Notes: generated by a model from the letters alone, not told the origin. DNA of 64,000 nucleotides from Petrolisthes cinctipes (GCA_033782935.1 JAWQEG010001436.1:640001-704000), one strand, 5' to 3'; shown: positions 45,385 through 57,204, numbered from the stretch's first letter. Program-made: numbers and translations.

Positions 45385-47788
45385 TTGTGTACCACGAGCC
45401 TGGACCAGCAGCACAATAATACCTATCCCTAAGCCCAGCACTGCGAAGTTCAGGCCTATTTCCCTTACTTCCTGTCTTTGTAAGGTTAGGAGAGAATCTT
45501 ACTCAATTGTCTCATGTACCGACTGCAGGATCGCCTTTCTCCATGGCTGTTTGGTTTCCTTCCCCAGCGGAGGACACACCATTGCCTAGTCGACCTGTAC
45601 TTTCGCCTTTCCAGGGACAGTGTGGTGGCCTTCGTTGACCTTCGAAGTGTCTTCGATGTTGCTAATAGAGACATCATTTTGGATCAACTGGTTGACTTTG
45701 GGATAAAGGGTAATCTACTACAGTGGATTCGGGGCTACCTGAGTAACAGGACCTCAAGTGTGTTTTTCAGTGGTGGGCTCAGTCCTTTGCGCTGTTTTCA
45801 TCTTGTTACGCCTCAAGGGGGTGTTCTCAGCCCATTGATATTTAATATTCTGATGCATCAGTTGCTCACTTCTCTCCCTTATATTCCTGGAACTACAATT
45901 ATGTGCAATGCTGATGATATCTGTGTTCATTCCAGCTCACAAAGGGATCTTCAGCGGTTACTTGACTCCTCTGTGGCCTCCTCTCACTGTAGCATTATTG
46001 TCTCCCCAGATAAGAGCAGAATATTCACTTGCCGCCTTTCTCAAGCTAGGCCAGTGTTCACCATTGGAGGGACTGTCATTTCCATGTGTTCCCAGTACCG
46101 CTTCCTGGGCGCGCCAGTCAGTATTTGACCAGTTGACCCTGCCAGACCTCAAGACCATCCCATTGTCCAGGACTTGTTGGGTCATCTCCAGCGCCGACTT
46201 ACACCACTTTAATGGCTCACTAACAACTCCTCGGGCATCTCCATCCCCGTAGCCAGGACCATCTATATTGCTTTTATCCGTTCAGTTGTTGATTACCTCT
46301 CCCCTGCTTTGCTTCAACTTTCTAGGGCTACTCTGGAAACTCTAGAAAATTTTCAAAATAGAGCAATGAGAATAATTCTCAGCTGACCAATGTCGATCAG
46401 GATTAGTGAATATGCAGCGTGAGTTGCGTCTTCCCCCATTAGTCGAGAAAATTTATTTACTTGCTTTATTGACAAGTGCCTCCATTTTCCACACCTTTCA
46501 CCCCATTACTCTTCTTAGACTGCTTAGACCAAACTCCCCTGTCCCTCCCATACTGCCTGCTGGACATACTTTAATAAGGCCTGTTTCCCCTATGCTCCGT
46601 AGTCTTAATATAGACCTAATGGTTGCAGACGTCCCCCCAGGGCCCCCTCCGTGGATGCTACCAACACCTGATGTGAGCTTCACACCTACTTCCAAGTCAG
46701 AACTGCCTTCTCTACAGCGGCAGTTGGCTCTGGAACACGTAGAAACAGTGACGTCCTCCATCACAGATCTATACTGCTTCTACACTGATGGCCCATTGCA
46801 GGTGGATGAAACAACAGGTTGTGCCGTTTTCTCACCTGACATGGATCACCTCCAGGGGGCTGGGTTGACCGTCGTCTCTGTAACCACTCTAGCTCAACAT
46901 TGTGTGAACTGTATGCCATTCTGGATGTTGTTAGTCTTGTTAGTCAACGTGGAGTGAATGCTGCCATTTTTTGTTACTCCAAACCTGCCCTTCATTCCCT
47001 GTCTAGTGTTCAGCCCACACACTCTACTGTTATTCAGCAGATTTGGTCGTTTTTGGTCTTATTGTGTCATCGTAACTTGACGGTCAAATTTTTATGGGTG
47101 CCATCCCATGTAGGTTTACGTCACAATGGTACAGTTGACCGACCTTTCCAAGGAAGCCAGTCATCTGTCTCCTTATGGTGTTGGACGTCCTCTCTACCTG
47201 ATATGTTACTTCTATTACAGTCCGCTCGGCTGCTCTCCTCCCTGTATGGCAACGCAGGGATGCAGAGAGGCCCTTCAGCATCTCCATCACCCATTACGAG
47301 TCTGTCTGTCGTTACAAATATTCCTACCGTCGTGGGGGCCTCATGGTTCAGAGGCACAATGTAATCTCTGCTCGTTTGAAGCTTTGCTACCGACCACCGT
47401 GGCAGATTGCTGGGATGCAGGGCGAGCCTCCCTTCACTGAGTGTCACTTGTGTCGAGCGCCTCGTGCTAACACTATAGAACACTATTGCCTGGCCTGCCC
47501 TACTGTTCGACACTTGCCGCCCCGGGGCCTACCACTTGATGTGGTTTGTCGACACCTGCTGAACTACCATGTTTTGTAGGAACTTTTAGTATGCCACCTT
47601 CGTTTTGGTGAATTTAAGTAGGTCATAATGTAAATATTTGTCTGTATTCTTGTGCTTCATTCTGTTATGTTCCCGTGATGTGTGTGTGTGTATGCGTGGT
47701 TCTAGTCATACATGGGTCGCGCCTACCCTTATGTATTGTTGTCTACCTGTTGATTGACGCCACGTCGTAATGAATAAAAAAAAAAAAA
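45385..47788 (+). pseudogene. Non-LTR retrotransposon X, copy E: RT, RNase H and 3' end
   Basis: Plus-strand, 5'-truncated copy ending in AATAAA and poly(A) (47769-47788). RT: VPRAWTSSTIIPIPKPSTAK, FRPISLTSCLCKV, WLFGFLPQRRTHHCLVDLY, VAFVDLRSVFDVANRDI, TPQGGVLSPLIFNILMHQLL and the box CNADD (about 45902-45916). Degraded RNase H is at 46770-47140: CFYTDG, then LWVPSHVGLRHNGTVD where HVGxxGNExAD is expected. The C-terminal zinc region is at 47340-47578 (RHNVISARLKL, CHLCRAPRANTIEHYCLAC). Frameshifts near 45500, 46130, 46400, 46960 and 47340 disable it. It is the best guide to the X 3' half and to the missing part of copy C. Confidence 0.8.
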
Positions 47789-47934
47789 AAATCCTGACCC
47801 CAGAGTGATCAGTGGGGGGATTCATCTCGTATTTACCAGCAAAGTTGTTGCGATCCTATACGCATAGAAACCTACTGTACCTAACTAGGAACAAAGAGGA
47901 AAAATGACAGCTAACTATCTTTTTTAAAAGAGGA

Positions 47935-48240
47935 CTAAAAAAATTGTCCAGCAATTTCACTGACCTGGGAATCGAACCCGGGATCTCTCGTTTGCGAGGC
48001 GAGTGTGCTAACTATTACGCCATCAGCACCCCTTCCCTGGCAACAGCTTGTTGTTTGCTTGCAGGGGAAAATACATCTGCTTGGACCTTTTGCCTGTGCT
48101 GGCGAGCCCAACTGGGCAACAGTTTTTTTTTTTTTTTTTTTTTTAAGATTGCAGAGGTTGACTTCCTCAGCTTGAGCCTTTTGCCTGTTCGGCGGGCCCA
48201 ACCAGTAAGGGTAACAAGAAGAAGATTTAGGGCTTTATGC
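47935..48240 (-). repeat. tRNA-derived SINE sequences
   Basis: Two related segments on the minus strand. One ends in a run of about 23 A (T at 48123-48145 on the plus strand) and contains CCGAACAGGCAAAAGG. The next repeats the CAGGCAAAAGG and TTTTCCCCTGCA blocks seen at 43975-44085 and then enters a tRNA-like head. Confidence 0.65.
47961..48033 (-). ncRNA. tRNA-like SINE head, Ala(CGC)-type
   Basis: Minus strand: GGTGCTGATGGCGTAATAGT, then an A-box-like TTAGCAC, an anticodon arm CTCGC-CTCGCAA-ACGAG (loop anticodon CGC) and a perfect B box GGTTCGATTCC in a GGG/CCC-closed T arm. The last stem pair is mismatched and the acceptor stem does not close. This is a SINE promoter region, not a working tRNA gene. 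Confidence 0.65.
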
Positions 48241-48473
48241 CTATCGCCTCATGGTGTTGGTCATTAAGGCAGTCAAGTTTAGTTACATCAACAGCTCATC
48301 CCTCTGCTTATATATGAAGGGGGTTGGAACAATCACCAACCTACACGACTACATCAGTCCATATCCCATTAACCAATAAAACATTTCGAGCCCATTCCAC
48401 TTGGGGTAAACCCCACAACCAAACTAACATAGGAAGGCAATAGAAAACAAATGAAACTATGGTGTACTATATA
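48241..48473. other. Unassigned spacer
   Basis: Left flank of the Ginger-like transposon. No feature is recognised. Confidence 0.4.
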
Positions 48474-48710
48474 TGTTACAGTAAAATCTTCAAAACAGTA
48501 AATTTGTAAATTTCCTTGATTTTCCAGAAAATTTACAAAGTGACTGTTTCAATCAGTAAATTTACAAAATTACTAAAGTTTGTAGGAAATTTACAAATAT
48601 ACTAATTTCAGGAGCCAGTAATTTTACAAAATTACTGATTCATCGATTATGATTTTTTATTATGATTTTTTACACAAACGAGCAGAAGCACACATCATCT
48701 AAAGTCAAAT

Positions 48711-48790
48711 GATCCAATTTATTCACAAAACAGGATTAAAAAGAACATAATTATCTAATTTATTCATAAAACAGGATTAAAAAGAACATA
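48711..48790. repeat. Two tandem copies of a ~36-bp unit
   Basis: AATTTATTCACAAAACAGGA with TTAAAAAGAACATAA, repeated with one or two differences. It lies between the left terminal repeat and the nested LINE. Confidence 0.8.
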
Positions 48791-48819
48791 AAGGGTGTGT
48801 GTGTGTGGAGGGGGGGGGG

Positions 48820-51800
48820 GCTTGCACTATGGTAGTGTCAACATGTTCAGTTCAGTTGCTATGTGGGGGAATTGCCTTTGCAACGGCTCCCCTTTTTGTT
48901 TTTTATGTTGTGCTTTTTTCTACGGTGCCTGAGCTTTTTGTCTCTTTTTCCACAGTTCCACTAATACATCTTTTAAATTTTCTATATTTTCAATATCTTC
49001 AAATAATAACTGTCCACATTTGTCTCTTGTATAAGGCTGTTGAAATAATTTTGATGTATTTCTTATATTCTGTAAGTTTGGACAATAGAGTAAAAAATGT
49101 TCTAAGTCTTCCCTTTCTGCTCCACATCCCTCACATTTTTCTGATTCTCCTATAAATCTTTTTCTATCACTTAAATTTAAGGTGTTTGTTCTTAACCTAA
49201 ATAACAAAATTGATCCATATGTATTATCATATATATTTTCTTGTCTTATTTCTTTCTTATATTTCTTTTATAATGTTAGGCTTTCCTTTTGGTTTAAATC
49301 CTTTTCCCATTTTATTCTATCACTTTCCCTGAATTTTCCTCTAATCTCTTTTTTCTTTAGTTTCTTTATAGTGTATTCATTTAACTCTAATTCTTTAGTT
49401 ATTTCCTGTGTACTTTTCATCCATTTTTCATTTCTATGACTTTCTTTTAATCTTTTATATATTTCACCTACCAGAGTATTTTCTTTGTTTAATAAATATT
49501 TTACATATCCCACTCTACTGGTGTATAACCTTGTTTCTACACTTGAAGAACCAATTTCTCCTCTCAAAGTACATGTTGGAGTTCCGTTCACTGCTCCCAA
49601 AATATTTCTATAAACTTTATTTTCTATACTTTGTAGCTTCCTTATTTCGTTCTTATTAAAATTTATTATGTCTGTTCCATACAAAATGGATGGTAGGGCC
49701 ACATTTTTCCAAAAACATTTTCCTATTAATAATTTATTACTACTCCTTGTTATCACTGATGGTACCAAATTACTTAATTTCTGTGCTTTTTTAATTAATT
49801 CTCCTTTATATGTTTTAAAACAGTTTCTTTTATTGTCAATCACAAATCCTAAATATTTAATACTATCCACCACCTTAATTCCCCCTATTTCCTCAGGTGT
49901 CTCTCTTGAATTACAAATTAAAATACTACTTTTATTCATATTTATATCCAAACCTGCTTCTGCAACTATATTTTGTAAGTGTATTATGTATTCCTTTGTT
50001 TCCTTTATTGACCTAGTCAATCCCAACCCATCATCTGCATAAAACAGTGTGTTTATATATAAGTTTTCCTCCTTGTATCCTATGTTTATGTTGTTTAATT
50101 TTAGAATGATCATATATGTTATCAATTTAAAAAGTGTTGTTGATCCTGTACAACCCTGTTTAATCCCACTTGTAATATTAATTTCCCCATAGTCTTTGTT
50201 ATCTAAGAATAATTTTGTCTTATCGTTGAGATAAATTCTAGCCACCAAATCTATTATTTTAGGGTCTATTTTGAAAAATATCATTGCTTCTATTAGTTTT
50301 TCTCGTTTTATTGAATCATATGCTTTAGAGAAATCTATTGCAATTATAAAGAGTGGTATTTTGTATTTAAAGCTTTGAATTATACAGTACTTCAAAATTA
50401 ACACGTTATCCTCTATTCTATTTCCCTTTGTAAAACCTGCTTGTGTGTCCAAAATTAAATTGCTATCTTTTAAGTGTTCTTCAATTTTATTTTTTATTAT
50501 CCCCATCATCATTTTATAAGAGATGTTTGTTAGAGCTATCGGTCTTAAATTTTCCACTGTTGGTTTATTTACTTTTGGTATCATCTTTGTATTTGATATT
50601 TTCCAGCTATCTGGTATTTCTGTTTCGTTATTTAAAATATTATTTAAACATTTTTTTATTGTTTTTAATAGTTCTTTATCATTTTTTAGCAATTTATATA
50701 TTTCCGGTTTTATTTGATTTGGTCCTGGTGCTTTTTTAGGCTTTAATGTTTTTAAGAAAGTCTCTATTTCTTTCTCATTTATTTCTGACTCTTTCATTCT
50801 AATTATATTGTTTTGTATTTTATATACCATTTCTATATGTTCTCTTATTTCTTCCCTAACTCCATATTCCTCTTCTTCTATCCTAATACTATACTTCGGC
50901 CTATTCTCTTCTAATTCTTCCTCATATATTTTCTTTCTTTCCTCATTCCATACTTGTTTTATTTTGTTTGGATGTTTTTGATATATAGTTTCCCAATATT
51001 CTAATAGGTGATTTTTTACCTCTTCCTCTCTTAATTTTACTTTTTGGTTACTGTATATTCTTATTTCTTTATTGTTTTCTTCTACTGCTTTTAATTTATT
51101 TATTTTATTCCATAATTTTTATTACTTCTATCCCCTTTTATTTCTTCTGTTTCTTTTTTTTCGTTTGCTTGTTTTGCCTCTTTTATCATTTTTTGTGTTT
51201 TTAATTTTTGGGTTTTATATTCTCTCTCAAGTTCAATTCTCCTATTTACATCTAATTCATTTCTCTTATTCCTATTTATTCTCTTCCTTATTTTTATTTC
51301 TTTCCTTATATCATTATTTATCCATATCGGTTCTCTTTTTTTGTTTTTTGGGTTTGTTTTTAATCTAAATGTTCTTTGCATTTCGTTATCAGATATTTCT
51401 TTTATTATGTCATCCAATCCCTGAATTTCATAGACTTCTGTCTGTTTCACCCTTAACTTTAGTTTTTCTAAAAAGGAATTTGAAGTTTCTTCATTTACTT
51501 TACAATATGTTATTTCTTCCCATCTTCCTTTGTTAAATTCTCCTTCTTTTGTCTCTATTCTAAAATTTATATCTATTAAGTTGTGATCCGATAGATCAAA
51601 ATTTTCTCTATCTTCATCTATTTTCATGTTTTTATAATACTTTATCATTTCGTTATTTATCATTACATAATCTATTACGCTTTTATTTCTTCCACATTCC
51701 CATGTGTTTATTCCTTCGCATTCTGGCGTTAAGTTTAATAAAGTACCATTTATACAGTCCAAGACTTCCAAGACTCTTTTACCGTTTTCATTTAAATCCT

Positions 51801-52500
51801 GCCTTCCCAATATCCCTATATGCCCATTCCAATCCCCCATAATTATTAAACCCTCTTCTTTACAATCTGTTATTTTTTCCTGTATCTCTTCTTGTAATTT
51901 ATTATTTCTCTCCCTATCCTTGACTGAGAAGTATACCAAAATTATGTTTATGTGCAAGTCTTGTTTTATCAATTTTATGTGCAAGATATCTGTGTGTTCT
52001 GTTTTTACCTCCTCAATAAGTCCCCTATTTCTCTCATCCATCAGGATCATTAAACCTCCCCCCTTTCTTTCATTAACCTCCCTATATTTTTCAATTTTAT
52101 ATAACCCATCTGAAATGTTAAATTTATTAAATTTTTGTTGAGTTTCTGTAACACAGACAAAATTATTTTCATTCACCAATTGCTCTAATTCTATCAATTT
52201 ACTTCCTGTTAATCCTTGAATATTTATCAATTTAAACCCCAATTTTGTCTCCCTCTCTATACTCCACCCCTATTCTTGGTATCTTTTAAACTTTAACAAT
52301 CTCCCATCTCTAACATACCATCCCTGTTCTCCTCTTTCCCTCTTCTCCCTCAGTGCTTCCAATGCCTTCCTTGTCTCCTCTCTTTCCCTTATGGTTAGAT
52401 CTTTGGTTATTTGAACTCTTTTTGCCCACTCTTCTTTAGTATTCTTCAGGTTTTTGCATTTTTTAGTACTTCATACCTCCTCTGTTCATTATCCAATTTT
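48820..52500 (-). mobile_element. A+T-rich LINE nested in the Ginger-like element
   Basis: Minus-strand, 5'-truncated LINE. The end of an ORF1 lies upstream of ORF2 (ALEALREKREREEQGWYVRD, about 52300-52370). It lies wholly between the two Ginger-like terminal repeats, so it inserted later. Its boundaries are approximate. Its strong A-rich sense strand differs from all neighbours. Confidence 0.75.
48920..52242 (-). pseudogene. A+T-rich LINE ORF2: endonuclease, RT and zinc motif
   Basis: Starts MGFKLINIQGLTGSKLIELE. Endonuclease: FVCVTETQQ, GLIIMGDWNGHIG, SVIDYVMINNE, LSDHNLIDINF. RT: LKPKKAPGPNQIKPEIYK, NLRPIALTNISYKMMMGIIK, AGFTKGNRIEDNVLILK, IAIDFSKAYDSIKREKL, GIKQGCTGSTTLF and an intact FYADDGL box (about 50030). 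The C-terminus has CEGCGAEREDLEHFLLYC, a CCHC zinc motif. Only two lesions are visible: a frameshift near 51110 and an in-frame TAA at 49265-49267. It is the least damaged non-LTR ORF2 here. The clade is not assigned. Confidence 0.85.
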
Positions 52501-52515
52501 ACCAATAATACTAGG

Positions 52516-52788
52516 CTACTTATTTGGACATGTCAGACTGGAGTGACATTTGGAGTTACACTTGAGGTCGTTTCTGAAACAAGAACATTTATTTGTTCCG
52601 CATCTCTTTGCCCCACGCACACAGTTACATTTTGTGAAACCTTGCCCACCTGATGCTGATTCTGCTATGACGGCGGAACACAAAGAAATTACTTTGTCAA
52701 GACAGATATCCTCATTGTTCAACAGTCTTTGAGGGCATAAATCAAACTGATTTCGGGAAAAGCCCCCTTTTAGCACACCAGCTTTCAC
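52516..52788 (-). pseudogene. Cys-rich C-terminal remnant of the Ginger-like transposase
   Basis: A 90-codon minus-strand frame ending CNCVRGAKRCGTNKCSCF, then LKCNSKCHSSLTCPNK. From memory, such C-K-C tails close transposase or integrase proteins of the Ginger/KRBA2 type; I could not check this. The catalytic core is absent. It lies just inside the right terminal repeat, where such a protein would end if transcribed leftward to right... on the minus strand it reads away from the repeat, so the remaining gene was probably deleted or displaced by the LINE. Confidence 0.5.
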
Positions 52789-53101
52789 CCCAATAGTGTA
52801 TGTGTTTAATGATTCATCGATAACGATCAGTAAATTTGTAAATTTCCTACAAATCTTAGTAATTTTGTAAATTTACTGATTGAAACAGTCACTTTGTAAA
52901 TTTACTGAAAATTCTAGGAAATTTACAAACTTACTGTTTTGAAGATTTTACTGTAACATATATAATAAAACTAATACTATATTGCTAGCTGGCAGCCAAT
53001 GCATTCTTCCGCCTGGCCGACCACACTCAACCACTGTATTACTCATATGTATGTGCTCAGACACCGTGGTGTGAAAACGTGTCCACTCTAGCTCAGTGAC
53101 C

Positions 53102-53848
53102 ATGGCAAAGCAGGTGTCTGAGCCAAAGACGATACCCCGGAACCAGCTCGAGAACCTAAAGAAAAGTGAACTGGTCGATATCATCATAACAATGAGAGAT
53201 AGTGATGAAGGTTCTGCAAGCATAAGCAAGAAATTGAGTGAAGTGATGGAAGAACTAGACATCATAAAGAAGCTCGTGGTTTCGCCCACAAGCGTCATCA
53301 ACAAGAAGATGGATGCCTTAGAAGCCAAGATCGACAAACAAGCTGACATCATCTGCAAGCAGCAGTTTTACCTTGAAGCCTTGGACCGCAAGGAGAGGAG
53401 GGCGAATATTGTCATCTTAGGGGTACCTGACGAGCAAGAATCCCTCAGTGGAGCAGTCGATGACGAAAGCAAGCTAAACAAGGTATGGGAAAAGCTTGGT
53501 GTAAACAACGTTGTTGGGACTCATCGCAGGTTAGGAGGTACGGCGCAGGACGGTAGGAACCGCTGGTGCCCCCCTATCCTGTTGACGCTCAAAGATGAAT
53601 CGCAGAGGCAACACATCCTGGAGCGAGCTAAGAATTTGAAGACAGCCGCTGAGGATTTTAAGAAGATCTATGTGAAGAAAGATATTCATCCGGTAGTGAG
53701 AAAGGAATGGAAGAGGTTGTATGACACTGAGAGGACGGAGAAGGAACGAGCAGGGAACGCGGGCTGTGTCATTCATTTCAACACCAGGGAAAGAAAACTG
53801 TATCGAGACGGTGTCGTAATCGACAGCTGGAACCTACAGGCCTTTTGA
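53102..53848 (+). CDS. LINE ORF1: coiled-coil nucleic-acid-binding protein
   Basis: I choose ATG 53102 (MAKQVSEPKTIPRNQLENLK). An open frame of 248 codons. Residues about 15-100 are rich in Leu, Glu and Lys and look like a coiled coil (LSEVMEELDIIKKLV, DALEAKIDKQADIICKQQ). The second half (RRANIVILGVPDEQESLSG, ILERAKNLKTAAEDFKKIYV) resembles the RRM-like and C-terminal parts of L1-type ORF1 proteins. Its probable role is to bind the element RNA as a trimer-type chaperone. The frame is intact. The stop codon TGA at 53846-53848 is followed in the same frame by ORF2. Confidence 0.75.
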   Translation: MAKQVSEPKTIPRNQLENLKKSELVDIIITMRDSDEGSASISKKLSEVMEELDIIKKLVVSPTSVINKKMDALEAKIDKQADIICKQQFYLEALDRKERRANIVILGVPDEQESLSGAVDDESKLNKVWEKLGVNNVVGTHRRLGGTAQDGRNRWCPPILLTLKDESQRQHILERAKNLKTAAEDFKKIYVKKDIHPVVRKEWKRLYDTERTEKERAGNAGCVIHFNTRERKLYRDGVVIDSWNLQAF

Positions 53849-56800
53849 CAACCTCATAATGTAAATGACCTAAAAATAGTATCTTGGAACATTAATGGAG
53901 TACGCACAAAGTTGGAGAAAGAATCTGTCAGGTTGTTGTTAAGTCAATATGATATTATATGTCTCAATGAAGTTAAAACAAGATTAGCAGTTGAGCTTCC
54001 AGGGTATGTGACATATTGCAGTGCTATAGTTGGATCAGCAGAAAGAGGTGGCACAGTGGTGTGTGTAAGGAACAATCTAGTGAGCCTAGTTCATTCTGTC
54101 GATGTGAGTATTGGTGACCAAGTGTGGCTAAAATTTAAGAATCTACAAGGTGTTTTGATGGGATTCTGTTATATTCCACCGTGTGACTCCCCATACTATT
54201 CACGTGCATCCTTTGCTGCTATCCAAGAGAAATTGTTTTCCAGTAACATGACCAATGGTTTTGTTATAATGGGGGATATGAACTGTAGGTACGGAAGTCT
54301 GGTGAAAGACCTTCCCGCCAGTATTCGATCCGCTCAGCTGTTCGAGTCTGTTTCGACCCCTGATTTGTCTTATGCTGTTCTGCATGACGATACTAAAACG
54401 GCTAATAACAATGCTGAAGTGTTATTCAATGTTTGTATTGAGAATAACTTAGTAGTTATTAATAATCTTATGACCCCTGATAAGCATTACAAAAGTAATA
54501 AGACTTACAAGAAGAGAGACACCTGGATTTCCGAGCTTGACACTTGTGTTGCCTCGATTGACTTGTTGAAGCATGTAAATTATTTCAGTGTTCTGCAGTG
54601 GAATGACCTCCCTTCTGACCATGCCCCAATTGTTGTGAGTTTTTCGAGTATTGGTACTGACTTAGATGACATTCTGATGAGGGCAGAGTCGCTGGGAGAC
54701 CATTCGGCGCTTCATGGCCCCCTGAGTAGACCTAAGCTCAGTAAGAAGCCTGTGAAATATGGTAATATTGTTAAGACTATGTTTGAGGAAAACCTACATC
54801 AATGTGTTTTACCTGTTAATCATGATGTGAACGCGATGGCTGATGGTGTGACAGAAGCTTTGTATGAATGTGTGAGGAAGAGTGAGGACCGTGTGATTGA
54901 CAACTTTTGCAGTGATAGTAATTTGGGTAGATGGGAAAGACTGCTGCAGGATGGAGATGACTCGAGAGTTTGGAGAGCGATTGACTGGAAGGGAAATGTA
55001 ACGATTGACTGGAAGGGAAATGTAAATGCGATCAGTAGTGTTGCCGAGAGCCGACCCGGTGATGGGGAGTTCAAGACACATTTTGAGACAGTGCTTAACC
55101 CGAAGCTTGTTACCACCAACTACCCTGGTATTGTCACTAATGTAACTATTCCCGTTCTTGATGATCCAATTACTCCCCAGGAAGTGGAACATCAAATCCG
55201 GAAAATGAAGCCCGACAAGGCGTGTGGACCTTACGGTCTAACTCCAGGCGTCTCCTCGATGCTCCCTGCACACTGGATCATCAACCTGGTCTCTCTTTTT
55301 AATAATGTTTTTCTCTCTGGTCAGTACCCTACGTCATGGACAAGGGCCAAGCTGTTTACAGTATTTAAGAAAGGTGACAGACTTAACCCAAGCAATTATC
55401 GAGGCATTAGTGTGACCAATTCAATAACCAAACTCTATGACATGGTTTTGTGTGAGCGCCTCTACCACTGGTTCACACCTTATAGGGAACAAGCTGGTGC
55501 GCAGAGACAGAGAGGATGTCTGGAGCATGTTGTAACCTTGAGACTCCAAACAGATATAGCACGGAGAAAGAAAATTAAATTATTTGTAACCTTCATTGAT
55601 TTTTCCAAGGCATACGATCTTGTTCCTCGTCATAAAATGTTTGAGGTGTTGAAGCAGGCAGGGTAATGTTGGCGGCACTGATGGCAATGTACAGCGTCAA
55701 GGAGAGCATCATGGGCTCCGCTGTGGTCACGGCTACTCAGGGTGTAAGGCAGGGATTGTCAACCTCATGTTCCTTGTTTATCATATTTGTTAATGAATTG
55801 ATAAAAAGAATTAAAAATGCATGCCAACCTGAACCCTTTCTGCAATGGCTACACATACTAATGTTAATGGACGACACTGTTTTATTGCCATCGACACGGA
55901 CTTGTATTTTGAATAAACTGGATGTATTAAGAAAATTTTGTCAAGAGTACGGTATGAAAGTGAATGTAGGAAAGACTAAATATTATGTCTTTAATGGTGA
56001 AGCTGGTGACAGGGAACCGCTGTGTGTGGATGACTTTGTGGTGGAGTATTGTGACAGTTATGTGTATCTAGGTTCCCCCTTTACATGTGATGGCTCGGTT
56101 TCATCAGCAGTGGAAGAGCATGCCAAGGCGAAGATCTGTCAAGTTCTGAAATTTGTTTCCTTTATAGGGAAAAACAACAATGTTCCTTTCATCGTTAAAC
56201 GTCGAGTGTTTGACGCAGCCCTCACATCATCACTGTTGTATGGATGTGAATCATGGTTCGGTGCTGACACGAAACCTGTTATCAAACTGTACCATTGGGC
56301 TATGAAAATGTTGTTGGGGGTGAGAAAGAATACCCCCAATCTTGTCTGTTATGCTGAACTTGGCTACCCAACCTTGTCAGACCTCTTACAACACAAACAG
56401 CACAAATTTTTTCACAAGTTATGGCAAGAAAGGTCTGGCATGAATGATGATCCCTTTATTCTCGTTGGTACAATTATTAATGCAATGAATACACCTGTCG
56501 CCAAAATTGTAAAAAGATACACCCAGGATGAAGTCTCGGACATGTCATTATTGGTAAGAAATGTACATAGAGCTATTTTGTCATTAGATACATCTAGATG
56601 TAATGTTTATAAGGATATTAATCCTACGATGAAAGTGCATGATGTATATAAAGTGAGACACACAATTAATGATCTACACAGAATCTCGTTCACGAGGTTC
56701 AGGGTTTCAGGGCATTCACTGGCCATCGAGACGGGACGGTGGAATAGACAGGGGCGGGGTTTCCTCCCTGTGGAGGAACGTGTGTGTGTGTGTGTGTGGC

Positions 56801-56895
56801 TCAGTCCAGACAGAGAAGCATGTCGTGGAAATCTGTCCTGTAACTAGGCACTGAAAAGATGGTTATTTATTTAACACTTTGGATGGTTTATTTCG
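53849..56895 (+). pseudogene. LINE ORF2: endonuclease and reverse transcriptase
   Basis: Endonuclease starts just after the ORF1 stop: LKIVSWNINGVRTKLEKES, IICLNEVKT, VIMGDMNCRYG, WNDLPSDHAPIVV. RT: QIRKMKPDKACGPYGLTPG, FKKGDRLNPSNYRGISVTNS, RRKKIKLFVTFIDFSKAYDL, GVRQGLSTSCSLF and the box LMDD (about 55866) where F/YADD is usual. A frameshift occurs at about 55660. A 24-bp tandem duplication (54978-55025) repeats IDWKGNV. A GT run at 56779-56798 shifts the C-terminal frame. No in-frame ATG precedes the endonuclease core. Probably dead, but only lightly damaged. Confidence 0.8.
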
Positions 56896-57103
56896 TAAAT
56901 TCAGTAATGATGTTATATGCAAGATTGTTCATGATCTATTGCGATCATATGATTAGTTTTGTAGTATTTGTTAGGGTTTGTTTCGGAGTAATATTTACCA
57001 TTGTGGACTACAACTAGCTGACAGTATGTAATTGATGGTATAATTGTATAACTACCTTTAATTTAAACTTGTAAAAATATGTATGTTGTTTGTAGTCAAT
57101 AAA

Positions 57104-57139
<36 letters not shown>

Positions 57140-57204
57140 GAATCCTCTCTCAGCAAGGTATCAATCAAATATATGAACTTTTAATATCACACAATCGCGT
57201 ATTA

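Larger units (their letters stand above)
48474..52958. mobile_element. Ginger-like DNA transposon, 4.5 kb
   Basis: Both ends read TGTTACAGTAAAATCTTCAA inward. The inverted repeats run about 170-190 bp and are rich in AGTAAATTTGTAAATTT blocks. TATA directly flanks each end (48470-48473 and 52959-52962). TGT...ACA ends and a 4-bp duplication are the Ginger pattern. Only a C-terminal Cys-rich coding remnant is left (52516-52788); the interior is taken up by a LINE. Confidence 0.65.
53000..57139 (+). mobile_element. Two-ORF LINE with (TCTA)n tail
   Basis: Plus-strand LINE with a coiled-coil ORF1 and an endonuclease/RT ORF2. It ends AATAAACTATCTATCTATC at 57098-57139. The clade is not assigned; the RT-C-terminal layout (RVSGHSLAIETGRW, then PLEER-like VEERVCVC) is not diagnostic to me. 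Confidence 0.8.

Noticed and set aside
47961..48033. Functional tRNA-Ala gene
   Set aside because: The acceptor stem does not close and the sequence continues into a SINE body.
53000..57139. Possible host gene with GT-rich exon at 56779
   Set aside because: The whole region aligns in order with LINE ORF1, endonuclease and RT motifs.
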